A program made the translations under genes and the position numbers. A stretch of DNA of 64,000 nt from Ramlibacter sp. Leaf400 (GTDB lineage: Bacteria; Pseudomonadota; Gammaproteobacteria; Burkholderiales; Burkholderiaceae_C): positions 62,001 to 126,000 of the forward strand of contig NZ_LMQL01000014.1 of the NCBI RefSeq assembly GCF_001424545.1, written 5' to 3'. Positions within the stretch are counted from its first letter, which is position 1. The number at the start of each line of letters is the position of its first letter. The notes beneath the pieces are model-generated. The model was not told where the DNA came from. It did no database searches and was given only the letters and a program-made list of their open reading frames with translations. Of this stretch, positions 35,447 through 43,708 are shown in pieces.

Positions 35447-35848
35447 TCAGCCGCGCACGAAGACGGTGACCAGCGGGTCGGGGCCGACCTGCGCGCTGCG
35501 GTGGCCATGCACGGCCGGATCGAACGTGGCGCCTTCGGGCAGCAGGTCCGCCGAATAGAAGTGCTCGCCGGCGCGGAACACGCGCGAGGTGCCGTCCTGC
35601 AGGCCGATCTCCATCGCGCCGCCGAGGATGAACACCCACTGCGTGTTCGTCGAACAGTGGAACTCGCTGCGGAAGCCCACCGGGCTGTGGCGCAGCTGCA
35701 GGCCCTCGGCCGGCAGCAGCGCGGAAAGCATGGCCTGCGGCTTGCCCTGGTCGAGCGGCAGCACGTCCTCGCGGAAACGTGCGCGGCCGTCGGAATCGGT
35801 GAAGAGGATGACCTTCGTGAAATGCACGGCGGGTTCCTTCAGCGGCAT
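35447..35848 (-). CDS. Cupin-domain protein
   Basis: A 133-residue small beta-barrel protein. The ATG at 35848 overlaps the last ten bases of the dehydrogenase gene. GFRSEFHCSTNTQWVFILGGAMEIGLQDG and RVFRAGEHFYSADLLP give the two cupin motifs, although the usual second His of motif 1 is replaced (HCSTN). It may bind a sugar acid or act as an isomerase; catalytic activity is doubtful without a full metal triad. It is part of the sugar-acid operon. Confidence 0.8.
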   Translation of the reverse strand: MPLKEPAVHFTKVILFTDSDGRARFREDVLPLDQGKPQAMLSALLPAEGLQLRHSPVGFRSEFHCSTNTQWVFILGGAMEIGLQDGTSRVFRAGEHFYSADLLPEGATFDPAVHGHRSAQVGPDPLVTVFVRG

Positions 35849-36807
35849 TCGGGCACCGGCGTCAGCAGCGGCTGGCCGGCGAAGTGCGCGGCCAGGTTGT
35901 CGAACGCCAGCGCCGCCATCGCGTGCCGGGTCTGCACCGTGGCGCTGCCGATGTGCGGGGCCAGCACCACGTTGTCGAGTTCGCGCAGCGCCTGCGGCAC
36001 GCGCGGCTCGTTCTCGAACACATCGAGCGCCGCACCGGCGATGACGCCCTTCTGCAGCGCATCGATCAGGGCGGCCTCGTCCACCACCGACCCGCGCGCC
36101 ACGTTGACCAGGTAGCCCTGCGGCCCCAACGCGCGCAGCACCTCGGCGTTGATCATGTGGCGCGTGGCGGCGCCGCCGGGCGTGATGACCACCAGGAAAT
36201 CGACCTGCGCGGCCAGCTCCGCCGCCGAGGGGAAGTACGCGTGCTTCACGTCCTTTCGGTTGCGGCTGGTGTAGGCGATCGACATGCCGAAGGCCTCGGC
36301 TCTCTTGGCGATGGCCTGGCCGATGCGGCCCAGCCCGACGATGCCCAGCCGCGCGCCCGACATCTTGCGGGACAGCGGCATCGCGCCCTGCGTCTCCCAG
36401 CGGCCGTCGCGCACGTAGCGGTCGGCCTGCGGCAGCTTCTTGGCCACGGACAGCATCAGCCCGATGGCCGTGTCGGCCACCTCGTCGTTGAGCACGTCCG
36501 GCGTGTGCGTGACCGGGATGCGGCGCTCCAGCGCGGCCGCCACGTCGACCTTGTCGTAGCCCACGCCCATGATGGAGACCATCTCCAGCGCCGGCAGCTG
36601 CGCCAGCAGCGCACGGTCGACCAGCGACTCGCCGCCACCCGTGACGGCACGGATGCGCGGCGCGGCCTGCGCGAAGGCCTGCGGATCGGTCTGGTGCAGA
36701 CGGTCCAGCAGCTCGAAGGATTGCTGCAGCTTTTCGATGTAGAAAGGCGGCAGCTTCATCACCGCCAGCACGGCGGGCTTGCTCGTCGAGGTTGGTGCGG
36801 CGCTCAT
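35839..36807 (-). CDS. D-isomer-specific 2-hydroxyacid dehydrogenase
   Basis: A 322-residue NAD(P)-dependent oxidoreductase. The ATG at 36807 is preferred to a GTG at 36816. The Rossmann motif is GLGRIGQAIAKR (near 162), and catalytic residues are Arg in VARGSVVDE, Glu in FENEP and His in LAPHIGSAT. The protein resembles hydroxypyruvate/glyoxylate reductases and 2-ketogluconate reductases. It heads the minus-strand operon. It may reduce a keto-sugar acid or tartronate-type product. The substrate is not certain. Confidence 0.88.
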   Translation of the reverse strand: MSAAPTSTSKPAVLAVMKLPPFYIEKLQQSFELLDRLHQTDPQAFAQAAPRIRAVTGGGESLVDRALLAQLPALEMVSIMGVGYDKVDVAAALERRIPVTHTPDVLNDEVADTAIGLMLSVAKKLPQADRYVRDGRWETQGAMPLSRKMSGARLGIVGLGRIGQAIAKRAEAFGMSIAYTSRNRKDVKHAYFPSAAELAAQVDFLVVITPGGAATRHMINAEVLRALGPQGYLVNVARGSVVDEAALIDALQKGVIAGAALDVFENEPRVPQALRELDNVVLAPHIGSATVQTRHAMAALAFDNLAAHFAGQPLLTPVPECR

Positions 36808-36830
36808 GGTTTTCACCGGGAAAGGGCCGC

Positions 36831-36853
36831 AATGGTATGAACATAATACGATT
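36831..36853. promoter_or_regulatory. Candidate GntR operator in the divergent promoter
   Basis: AATGGTAT (36831-36838) and ATACGATT (36846-36853) form an inverted repeat with one mismatch around a 7-base centre. It lies in the 68-bp gap between two divergent sugar-acid operons, 22 bases before the plus-strand ATG and 23 bases from the minus-strand ATG. An AT-rich CATAAT at 36842-36847 could be a -10 box. Size and symmetry fit a FadR-type GntR dimer. Confidence 0.5.
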
Positions 36854-36875
36854 GCCTCTACCCCGGACGAACCCT

Positions 36876-38618
36876 ATGACCGACCCGAACAAGCCCCGCA
36901 AGAAGCCCGAAGAACTCCGCAGCCAGCAGTGGTTCGGCCGCCAGGACCGCGACGGCTTCGCCTACCGCAGCTGGGTCAAGGGCAAGGGCGTGCCGCACGA
37001 CCAGTTCGACGGCCGGCCCGTCATCGGCATCTGCAACACCTTCAGCGAGCTCACGCCCTGCAACTCGCATTTCCGCACGCTGGCCGAGCAGGTCAAGATC
37101 GGCGTGTACGAGGCGGGCGGCTTCCCGCTCGAGTTCCCCGTGATGTCGCTGGGCGAGACGCTGCTGCGCCCCACCGCCATGCTGTACCGCAATCTCGCCA
37201 GCATGGACGTGGAGGAGTCGATCCGCGGCAACCCCATCGACGGCGTCGTGCTCCTCTTCGGTTGCGACAAGACCACGCCTTCGCTGCTGATGGGCGCTTC
37301 GTCGGTAGACCTGCCGGCCATCGGCGTCTCGGGCGGGCCCATGCTGTCGGGCAAGTGGCGCGGCCAGGAGCTGGGCTCGGGCACCGGCGTGTGGAGCATG
37401 AGCGAGCAGGTGCGCGCCGGCACGCTCATGCTGCAGGATTTCTTCGAGGCCGAGTCGTGCATGCACCGCAGCCACGGCCACTGCATGACGATGGGGACGG
37501 CCTCCACCATGGCCAGCATGGTGGAAGCGCTGGGCGTGGGCCTGCCCGGCAACGCGGCCTACCCGGCCGTGGACGGCCGCCGCAACGTGATCGCGCGCAA
37601 CGCCGGCCGCCGCATCGTGGACATGGTCCACGAGGACCTCAAGCTGTCGAAGATCCTCACCCGCCAGGCCTTCGAGAACGCCATCAAGACCCTGGCCGCC
37701 ATCGGCGGCTCCACCAACGCGGTGATCCACCTGATCGCCATCGCGCGCCGCATCGGCGTAGAGCTGAAGGTGGAGGACTTCGACCGGCTGGGCAGCGAGA
37801 TGCCCTGCCTGGTGAACCTTCAGCCCTCGGGCAAGTTCCTGATGGAGGACTTCTGCTACGCCGGCGGCCTGCCGGCGGTGATGAAGGAGATCCGCGGCCA
37901 CCTGCACCTGGACGCCATCACCGCCAACGGCAGCACGGTCGGCCAGAACATCGAAGGCGCGCAGAACTACAACGCCGAGGTGATCCAGCCGCTGGACAAG
38001 CCGTTCAAGGACAAGGCCGGCATCGCGGTGCTGCGCGGCAACCTGGCGCCGCGCGGCGCGGTCATCAAGCCCAGCGCGGCCACGCCCGCGCTGATGGTGC
38101 ACAAGGGCCGCGCCGTGGTGTTCGAGGACATCGAGGACTTCCACAAGCGCATCGACGACGAGAGCCTGGACATCGACGAGACCTGCGTGATGGTGCTCAA
38201 GAACTGCGGTCCCAAGGGCTACCCCGGCATGGCCGAGGTCGGCAACATGCCGCTGCCGCCCAAGGTGCTGCGCAAGGGCATCACCGACATGGTCCGCATC
38301 AGCGACGCGCGCATGAGCGGCACGGCCTACGGCACCGTCGTCCTGCACACCGCGCCCGAGGCGGCCGCCGGCGGACCGCTGGCGGTGGTGCGCAACGGCG
38401 ACATGATCGAGCTGGACGTGCCCAACCGGCGCCTGCACCTGCACATCCCGGACGAGGAGTTGCAGGCGCGCCTGAAGGCCTGGACGGCGCCGAAGCCGCC
38501 GCTGTCCTCGGGCTACTGGAAGCTGTACGTGGACCACGTGCTGCAGGCCGACGAGGGCGCCGACCTGGACTTCCTGCAGGGCAAGCGCGGGGCGTTCGTG
38601 CCGCGGGACAACCATTGA
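36876..38618 (+). CDS. IlvD/EDD-family aldonate dehydratase (L-arabinonate/D-galactonate type)
   Basis: A 580-residue Fe-S dehydratase. The cluster ligands are Cys62 (SELTPCNSHF), Cys130 (LFGCDKTTPS) and Cys203 (GHCMTMGTAS), three residues offset from the Cys59/127/200 set of the Rhizobium L-arabinonate dehydratase. The catalytic Ser region is MSGTAYGTVV. Enzymes of this subgroup dehydrate L-arabinonate, D-fuconate or D-galactonate to the 2-keto-3-deoxy acid. Followed by DgoK- and DgoA-like genes, D-galactonate is the best guess. It heads the plus-strand operon. Confidence 0.9.
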   Translation: MTDPNKPRKKPEELRSQQWFGRQDRDGFAYRSWVKGKGVPHDQFDGRPVIGICNTFSELTPCNSHFRTLAEQVKIGVYEAGGFPLEFPVMSLGETLLRPTAMLYRNLASMDVEESIRGNPIDGVVLLFGCDKTTPSLLMGASSVDLPAIGVSGGPMLSGKWRGQELGSGTGVWSMSEQVRAGTLMLQDFFEAESCMHRSHGHCMTMGTASTMASMVEALGVGLPGNAAYPAVDGRRNVIARNAGRRIVDMVHEDLKLSKILTRQAFENAIKTLAAIGGSTNAVIHLIAIARRIGVELKVEDFDRLGSEMPCLVNLQPSGKFLMEDFCYAGGLPAVMKEIRGHLHLDAITANGSTVGQNIEGAQNYNAEVIQPLDKPFKDKAGIAVLRGNLAPRGAVIKPSAATPALMVHKGRAVVFEDIEDFHKRIDDESLDIDETCVMVLKNCGPKGYPGMAEVGNMPLPPKVLRKGITDMVRISDARMSGTAYGTVVLHTAPEAAAGGPLAVVRNGDMIELDVPNRRLHLHIPDEELQARLKAWTAPKPPLSSGYWKLYVDHVLQADEGADLDFLQGKRGAFVPRDNH

Positions 38619-38644
38619 GCGGGCTCCCTAGCGCTCCTGCCCAG

Positions 38645-39547
38645 ATGCTCATCGCGCTCGACTGGGGCACGTCGTCGCTGCGCGCCGCGCGGCTCGATGC
38701 GGACGGCAACGTGATCGAGGAACGGCACAGCGGCGACGGCATCCTCAACGTGCCGGCCGATGGCTTTCCCGCCGCCTTCCAGCGCGCCGTGAAAGGCTGG
38801 CGGCCCGGCGCCAGCACGCTGGTCCTGGCCAGCGGCATGGTGGGCAGCCGGCAAGGCTGGCTGGAGGCGCCCTACTGCCCCTGCCCCGCCGGTCCCGAGG
38901 AACTCGCCGCGCGCATCGCCTGGCTGCCCGATGCGCCTTCGCACGTGCGCCTGGGGCTGGTGCCCGGCCTGTGCGACCTGCAGGCCGGCGTGCACGACGT
39001 GATGCGTGGCGAGGAGGTGCAGGTCTTCGGCGCGCTCGAACTCCTGGGCCGCGACGCCGGCACCTTCGTGCTGCCCGGCACGCACAGCAAGTGGGTGCGC
39101 GTGCGCCAGGGCCGCATCGACTCGTTCTCCACCTTCATGACCGGCGAGGTGTACGCGCTGCTGCGCAAGCATTCGATCCTGGCGCGCACCATGGCCGAGG
39201 AGGACGGGCCGCTGGACGAACCGGCGTTCCTGCGCGGCGTCCTGCACGCCCGGCACGCCGGCAGCCTGCTGCACGGCGCCTTCTCGGCGCGCACCTCGTC
39301 GCTGTTCGGCCAGCTGTCGGCGCAGGTGCTGCCGAGTTACCTGTCCGGACTGGTGATCGGCGAGGAACTGCGCGCGCAGCAGCTGGAGAACAGCGGCGAC
39401 CACCTGGTGCTGGTCGGCGCGCCAGCCTTGACGCACCGCTACCAGCTGGCGCTCGGGGCGCTAGGGGTCCATGCTTCGTGCCTGGGCGCCGAAGCCACCT
39501 GGCGCGGCCTGTGGTCGCTCGCCCGCACCCTGCAAACCTCCGCATGA
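38645..39547 (+). CDS. dgoK: 2-dehydro-3-deoxygalactonokinase
   Basis: A 300-residue sugar-acid kinase. MLIALDWGTSSLRAARLD carries the phosphate-1 loop of the DgoK family; FVLPGTHSKWVRV (about 141-153) and FMTGEVYALLRKHS (about 164-177) are conserved. It phosphorylates 2-keto-3-deoxygalactonate at C6 with ATP. The gene begins 26 bp after the dehydratase and overlaps the aldolase start as ATGA. This position in the De Ley-Doudoroff-type galactonate route is standard. Confidence 0.92.
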   Translation: MLIALDWGTSSLRAARLDADGNVIEERHSGDGILNVPADGFPAAFQRAVKGWRPGASTLVLASGMVGSRQGWLEAPYCPCPAGPEELAARIAWLPDAPSHVRLGLVPGLCDLQAGVHDVMRGEEVQVFGALELLGRDAGTFVLPGTHSKWVRVRQGRIDSFSTFMTGEVYALLRKHSILARTMAEEDGPLDEPAFLRGVLHARHAGSLLHGAFSARTSSLFGQLSAQVLPSYLSGLVIGEELRAQQLENSGDHLVLVGAPALTHRYQLALGALGVHASCLGAEATWRGLWSLARTLQTSA

Positions 39548-40188
39548 AGCAAGACGAAGACACCGTTTTCGACCGGGCCGTGACCGCGCTGCCGCTGGTG
39601 GCCATCCTGCGCGGCATCACGCCCGCCGAAGCCCTGCCCGTGGGCCAGGCCCTGGTGGACGCGGGCTTTCGCCTCATCGAGGTGCCGCTCAATTCACCCG
39701 AGCCGCTGCGCAGCATCTCCGCGCTGGCCCATGCCTTCCCCCAGGCCGTCGTGGGCGCCGGCACCGTGCTGCGCCGCGCCGACGTCGGGTCGGTGCAGGC
39801 CGCCGGCGGTCAGCTGGTGGTCGCGCCCAACTTCGATGCCGGCGTGGTGCAGGAAGCGCGCGAACTCGGCATGGCGTGCCTGCCCGGCGTGGCCACCCCC
39901 ACCGAGGCCTTCGCCGCGCTGGACGCCGGCGCCACCGGCCTGAAGCTGTTCCCCGCCGAGGCGATCCCGCCCGCCGCCGTGAAGGCGCTGCGGGCCGTGC
40001 TGCCGCCCGGCACCCTGTTGCTGCCCGTGGGCGGCGTCACGCCGGACAACACCGCGGCCTGGCGCGCCGCCGGCGCGGACGGGCTGGGCATCGGTTCCGC
40101 GCTCTACAAACCGGGCCGGCCGGCGCACGAAGTGGCGGTGCTGGCGCGCGCTTTCGCCGATGCATGGAGGGGTACGATGCGCGCATGA
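39544..40188 (+). CDS. dgoA: 2-dehydro-3-deoxy-6-phosphogalactonate aldolase
   Basis: A 214-residue class I aldolase of the KDPG/KDPGal family. The Schiff-base lysine is Lys134 in GATGLKLFPAE, and the catalytic Glu is Glu46 in IEVPLN. It splits KDPGal to pyruvate and glyceraldehyde 3-phosphate, usually as a trimer. The start overlaps the kinase stop and its own stop overlaps the SDR start (both ATGA), so three proteins are translationally coupled. KDPG as a substrate cannot be excluded by sequence. Confidence 0.92.
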   Translation: MKQDEDTVFDRAVTALPLVAILRGITPAEALPVGQALVDAGFRLIEVPLNSPEPLRSISALAHAFPQAVVGAGTVLRRADVGSVQAAGGQLVVAPNFDAGVVQEARELGMACLPGVATPTEAFAALDAGATGLKLFPAEAIPPAAVKALRAVLPPGTLLLPVGGVTPDNTAAWRAAGADGLGIGSALYKPGRPAHEVAVLARAFADAWRGTMRA

Positions 40189-40982
40189 CAGCGCCCTCGT
40201 CTCCTTCTTCCTCCCCGGATATCCGCTTCGGCCTGCAAGGCCGCATCTGCATCGTCACCGGCGGTGCTCAGGGCATCGGCGAAGCCTGTGCCCGCCGCTT
40301 CGCGCAGGACGGCGCGGTGCCGGTCATCGCCGACCTCGACGCCGCTCGCGGCCAGGCGCTGGCCGCCGAACTCGGTGGCCTGTTCGTCGCCTGCGACGTG
40401 GGCGACAAGGCCCAGGTCGACACGCTGGTCGCGCAGACGATGCTGAAGTTCGGCCGCATCAACGTGCTGGTGAACAACGCCGGCATCTTCAAGGCCTCGG
40501 ACTTCCTGGAGGTCAGCGAAGCCGACTTCGACGCCGTGCTGCGCGTCAACCTCAAGGGCTCTTTCCTGGTGGGCCAGGCGGTCGCGCGCGAGATGGCCAA
40601 GGCCGGCAAGGGCGCGATCGTCAACATGAGCTCGGTCAACGCCGTGCTGACCATCCCCACGATCGCCAGCTACAACGTGAGCAAGGGCGGCGTCAACCAG
40701 CTCACCCGCGTGATGGCCCTTGCGTTGGCCGACAAGGGCATCCGCGTCAACGCCGTCGCGCCGGGAACGATCGCGACCGAACTCGCGGCCAAGGCGGTGC
40801 TGACCAGCGAGGAGGCCAAGCAGCGCATCATGAGCCGCACGCCGATGAAGCGCCTGGGCGAACCTTCCGAGATCGCCGACGTCGTCGCGTGGCTGGCCAG
40901 CGATGCGGCGAGCTACGTCACCGGGGAGATCGTGGTGGTGGATGGGGGGAGGATGACGTTGAACTACACCGTGCCGGTGTAG
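40185..40982 (+). CDS. SDR-family dehydrogenase (aldose/sugar-acid type)
   Basis: A 265-residue short-chain dehydrogenase. The NAD(P) site is TGGAQGIG (25-32), the NNAG motif is at 97-100, and the catalytic set is Ser150, Tyr163 and Lys167 (SYNVSKGG). It ends YVTGEIVVVDGGRMTLNYTVPV. As the last gene of the galactonate-type operon it probably oxidises the aldose, for example galactose, to the lactone, or acts on a sugar acid. The cofactor preference is not clear: Asp50 after beta-2 favours NAD. Confidence 0.88.
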   Translation: MTAPSSPSSSPDIRFGLQGRICIVTGGAQGIGEACARRFAQDGAVPVIADLDAARGQALAAELGGLFVACDVGDKAQVDTLVAQTMLKFGRINVLVNNAGIFKASDFLEVSEADFDAVLRVNLKGSFLVGQAVAREMAKAGKGAIVNMSSVNAVLTIPTIASYNVSKGGVNQLTRVMALALADKGIRVNAVAPGTIATELAAKAVLTSEEAKQRIMSRTPMKRLGEPSEIADVVAWLASDAASYVTGEIVVVDGGRMTLNYTVPV

Positions 40983-41069
40983 TGCAGCGCGGGCCCCTCA
41001 GGCCCGTCCCGTCAGCGCCTCCCTCTCCCCGACATTCCCGTCCCCACGCTGTCATTCCCGCCCCTACCC

Positions 41070-41156
41070 CGTCATTCCCGCGGAGGCGGGAATCCAGTGC
41101 GTCCGCCTTCAGCGGACTGCCGGAAGCCCTGGATCCCCGCCTTCGCGGGGATGACG
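41070..41156. repeat. Bipalindromic repeat, copy 7, with degenerate flanking arms
   Basis: Left arm 41070-41097, right arm 41129-41156. The spacer is nearly identical to that of copy 1 (GTCCGC-N5-GCGGAC). Partial arms flank it: GTCATTCCCG at about 41051-41060 and a decayed CCCCGC...GGATGACG at about 41194-41212. It lies just upstream of the GIY-YIG gene. Confidence 0.9.
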
Positions 41157-41243
41157 AAGGTTTTTTTCCGGGCGCATGACGGGCGGGCTTTCCCCGCTTT
41201 CGCAGGATGACGACCGCGGCGAGGCCTTCCTAGAGTCGACGGG

Positions 41244-41566
41244 ATGCCCACCAGCACCCGGCCATCTACATCCTCGCCAGCGCCCGCAACGGCACGCTCT
41301 ACGTCGGCGTCACCTCGGACTTGATCCAGCGGGTCTGGCAGCACAAGACGCACCACTTCGACGGCTTCACCGACCGCTACCAGATCGCCTTGCTCGTCCA
41401 CTACGAGTTATTCGGCGACATGGAGCGCGCCATCTCGCGCGAGAAGCGGCTGAAGAAATGGAACCGCCAGTGGAAGCTGCGTCTGATTGAAGAGCGCAAC
41501 CCCGACTGGCGGGACTTGTGGGAGGACGTGCTGGGAAGCACTGGATCCCCGCCTTCGCGGGGATGA
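41244..41566 (+). pseudogene. GIY-YIG nuclease gene, apparently frameshifted near its start
   Basis: The reading frame ending at the TGA of 41564-41566 encodes a GIY-YIG domain (HPAIYILASARNGTLYVGVT, then DLIQRVWQHK and ISREKRLKKW). No ATG, GTG or TTG lies in that frame before the domain: going back from it the frame meets TAG at 41231. The evident ATG at 41244 reads MPTST in another frame, so one base is missing (or two added) at about 41250-41257. The last residues (GSPPSRG) and the stop codon are provided by half a repeat arm at 41541-41567. Small GIY-YIG proteins of this type have no established role. A rare non-ATG start cannot be fully excluded. Confidence 0.65.
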
Positions 41567-41567
41567 C
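41541..41567. repeat. Half repeat: right arm overlapping the GIY-YIG 3' end
   Basis: CTGGATCCCCGCC...GGGGATGAC matches the right arm of the full repeats, with no left arm nearby. It supplies the last codons and stop of the nuclease gene and ends 13 bases before the stop codon of the convergent aldehyde dehydrogenase gene. Confidence 0.88.
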
Positions 41568-41579
41568 TGCCCTAGCCGC

Positions 41580-43019
41580 TCAGACGTTCATCACGGACAC
41601 GGCGCGCGCGTTCAGGTAGGCCTCGATCGCCTCCGGCCCGCCTTCCGAGCCGTAGCCCGAATCCTTCACGCCACCGAAAGGCATCTCGGCCGAGGGCATG
41701 GCCGGCATGTTGATCCACAGCATGCCCACTTCCACCTTGCGCGACAGCAGGTCGGCGTTCTTCAGGGACTTGGTGAACGCATAGCCCGCCAGCCCGTACG
41801 GCAGGCGGTTGGATTCGGCGATCGCGTCTTCCAGCTTGCCGAACGAGCGGATCGCGGCCATCGGGCCGAACGGCTCGTCGTTGAACACCTTGGCCTCCAG
41901 CGACACGTCGTCCAGGATGGTGGGCTGCCAGAAGTTGCCCGAGTCGCCGATGCGCTCGCCGCCGGCCAGCACCTTGGCGCCCTTGGCCACGGCGTCCTTG
42001 GTGAACTCCGCCATCGCGGTCACGCGGCGCGGGTTGGCCAGGGGCCCCATCTGCGTGCCCTCGGCCAGGCCGTCGCCGACCTTCAGGCCCTGGGCGTGCT
42101 TGGTGAGCGCGGCCGCGAACTCGCCGCGGATGCTCTCGTGCACCAGGAAGCGCGTGGGCGAGATGCAGACCTGGCCCGCGTTGCGGAACTTGGCGGCGCC
42201 GGCCGACTTGACGGCCAGCGCGATGTCCGCGTCCTCGCACACGATCACCGGCGCGTGCCCGCCCAGCTCCATCGTCACCCGCTTCATGTGCTGGCCCGCC
42301 AGCGCGGTCAGCTGCTTGCCCACCGGCGTGGAGCCGGTGAAGGTGATCTTGCGGATCACCGGATGCGGGATCAGGTAGCTGGAGATCTCGGCCGGGTTGC
42401 CGTACACCAGGCCCAGCACGCCGGGCGGCAGGCCCGCGTCCTGGAAGGCGCGCACGAGTTCGGCGGGGCCGGCGGGCGTCTCTTCCGGGGCCTTGACCAG
42501 CATGGAGCAGCCGGCGGCCAGCGCGGCGCCGACCTTGCGCACCACCTGGTTGATCGGGAAGTTCCAGGGCGTGAACGCGGCCACCGGACCCACCGGGTCC
42601 TTGAGCACCATCTGCCGCACGGCCAGGTTCCAGCGCGAAGGCACGATGCGGCCGTAGATGCGGAAGCCCTCTTCGGCGAACCACTCGATGATGTCGGCGG
42701 CCGCCAGGGCCTCGCCCTTGGCTTCCACCAGCGGCTTGCCCTGCTCCTGCGTGAGCAGGCGGCCGATCGCCTCGGCGCGCTCGCGCATCAGGCCGGCGGC
42801 CTTGCGCATGATCTTGCTGCGGTCCGCCGCGGTCATGTCGCGCCAGGTCTCGAAGCCCTTCTGCGCCGCGGCCAGGGCCTTGTCCAGGTCGGCCTTGCCG
42901 GCGTGGGCCACGCGGCCGATCTCCCGGCCGGTGGCGGGATTGAAGACCGCCAGGGTGCGGCCATCGGCCGAGTCCTGCCAGTTGCCGTCGATGAAGAGCT
43001 GGGTGTTCGGATAGGTCAT
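41580..43019 (-). CDS. NAD(P)-dependent succinate/2-oxoglutarate semialdehyde dehydrogenase
   Basis: A 479-residue aldehyde dehydrogenase. Catalytic Cys285 ([12 protein letters not shown]), Glu251 ([11 protein letters not shown]) and Asn153 (TPWNFPINQ) are present. Length and the opening [28 protein letters not shown] place it with GabD/SSADH and alpha-ketoglutarate semialdehyde dehydrogenases. The latter finish pentonate pathways, which would fit the nearby arabinonate-type dehydratase if that enzyme also took pentonates. It is transcribed toward the GIY-YIG gene and lies outside the sugar-acid operon. Confidence 0.9.
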   Translation of the reverse strand: MTYPNTQLFIDGNWQDSADGRTLAVFNPATGREIGRVAHAGKADLDKALAAAQKGFETWRDMTAADRSKIMRKAAGLMRERAEAIGRLLTQEQGKPLVEAKGEALAAADIIEWFAEEGFRIYGRIVPSRWNLAVRQMVLKDPVGPVAAFTPWNFPINQVVRKVGAALAAGCSMLVKAPEETPAGPAELVRAFQDAGLPPGVLGLVYGNPAEISSYLIPHPVIRKITFTGSTPVGKQLTALAGQHMKRVTMELGGHAPVIVCEDADIALAVKSAGAAKFRNAGQVCISPTRFLVHESIRGEFAAALTKHAQGLKVGDGLAEGTQMGPLANPRRVTAMAEFTKDAVAKGAKVLAGGERIGDSGNFWQPTILDDVSLEAKVFNDEPFGPMAAIRSFGKLEDAIAESNRLPYGLAGYAFTKSLKNADLLSRKVEVGMLWINMPAMPSAEMPFGGVKDSGYGSEGGPEAIEAYLNARAVSVMNV

Positions 43020-43137
43020 GGGCTGCTTCAGGTGCAAGAAAGGAAAAAGAAGGGGGATTGTCGGGCAATCGCGATCCCCGCCCGCCCGCCGGGACCGGCG
43101 CCCCCGCGCGGCGTGGGGACGCGTGGCGCGGCCGCGG

Positions 43138-43467
43138 TCAGCTGCCGCCGCGCAGCCAGGGCAGCAGGCTGCGCGCGCCCTCGCCGCTGGCCCCGCCCGA
43201 GCCGCCTGAAACGCCCGCCGGCGGCAGCGCATCGACCAGCAGCTCGTTGACGACGTCGAGGTCGTGTGCCGCCTGGCGCACCTCTTCCTCGGCCACCACC
43301 GTCCGCTCGGCCGCCTGCGCGATCGCGTCGACGTCGCGGCGCGGCAGCGCGGCCTTCAGGGCGGCGTTGGCGGCGACCAGGTCCTCCTCGGCCGCCTTGA
43401 CGTTGTCGTGGGCGCTGCGCGCCTTGCGGCGCACGGTGCCGGCGATGGAGTCGGGGGTCAGGGCCAT
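43138..43467 (-). CDS. Small helical hypothetical protein
   Basis: A 109-residue protein. Residues 1-80 form a charged coiled-coil-like helix pair ([23 protein letters not shown], then [29 protein letters not shown]). A Gly/Ser linker and a basic C-terminus follow. There is no signal or membrane segment. A TATAAA sequence lies about 14 bp upstream of the ATG on this strand. The gene is isolated between two plus/minus neighbours. Not recognised. Confidence 0.5.
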   Translation of the reverse strand: MALTPDSIAGTVRRKARSAHDNVKAAEEDLVAANAALKAALPRRDVDAIAQAAERTVVAEEEVRQAAHDLDVVNELLVDALPPAGVSGGSGGASGEGARSLLPWLRGGS

Positions 43468-43664
43468 GGTGCGCGTTTATATGGCAGAGACTTCGCCGGG
43501 CTGCCTCAGCCGCCGCCACTTCATGCGTTTGCGTGCGGAACTCGACACCTGCGCCAGCCCATGGAAAAAAAACAGACTCAGCCGCGCCCCCGCGCAGACC
43601 CCAAGGCCGAGCAACGCGCCGCTATAAACATCGACCGCTGCCCAATCAAGGAAGAAGTCCGACC

Positions 43665-43700
43665 ATGCGCGACAACCGAGCCCGCCGCCAAGTCGGCTGA
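43665..43700 (+). CDS. Possible 11-codon leader peptide upstream of the Nudix gene
   Basis: ATG CGC GAC opens MRDNRARRQVG and stops at 43698-43700, nine bases before the GTG of the next gene, whose GAGGA site overlaps the stop. AAGGAAGAAG lies upstream of the ATG. It may couple translation or be a chance reading frame. No known attenuator is recognised. Confidence 0.2.
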   Translation: MRDNRARRQVG

Positions 43701-43708
43701 GGAACGCC

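Noticed and set aside
36779-38644. Plus-strand frame running into the DgoK gene
   Set aside because: The upstream part is a shadow of the dehydratase; only the section from 38645 has kinase motifs.
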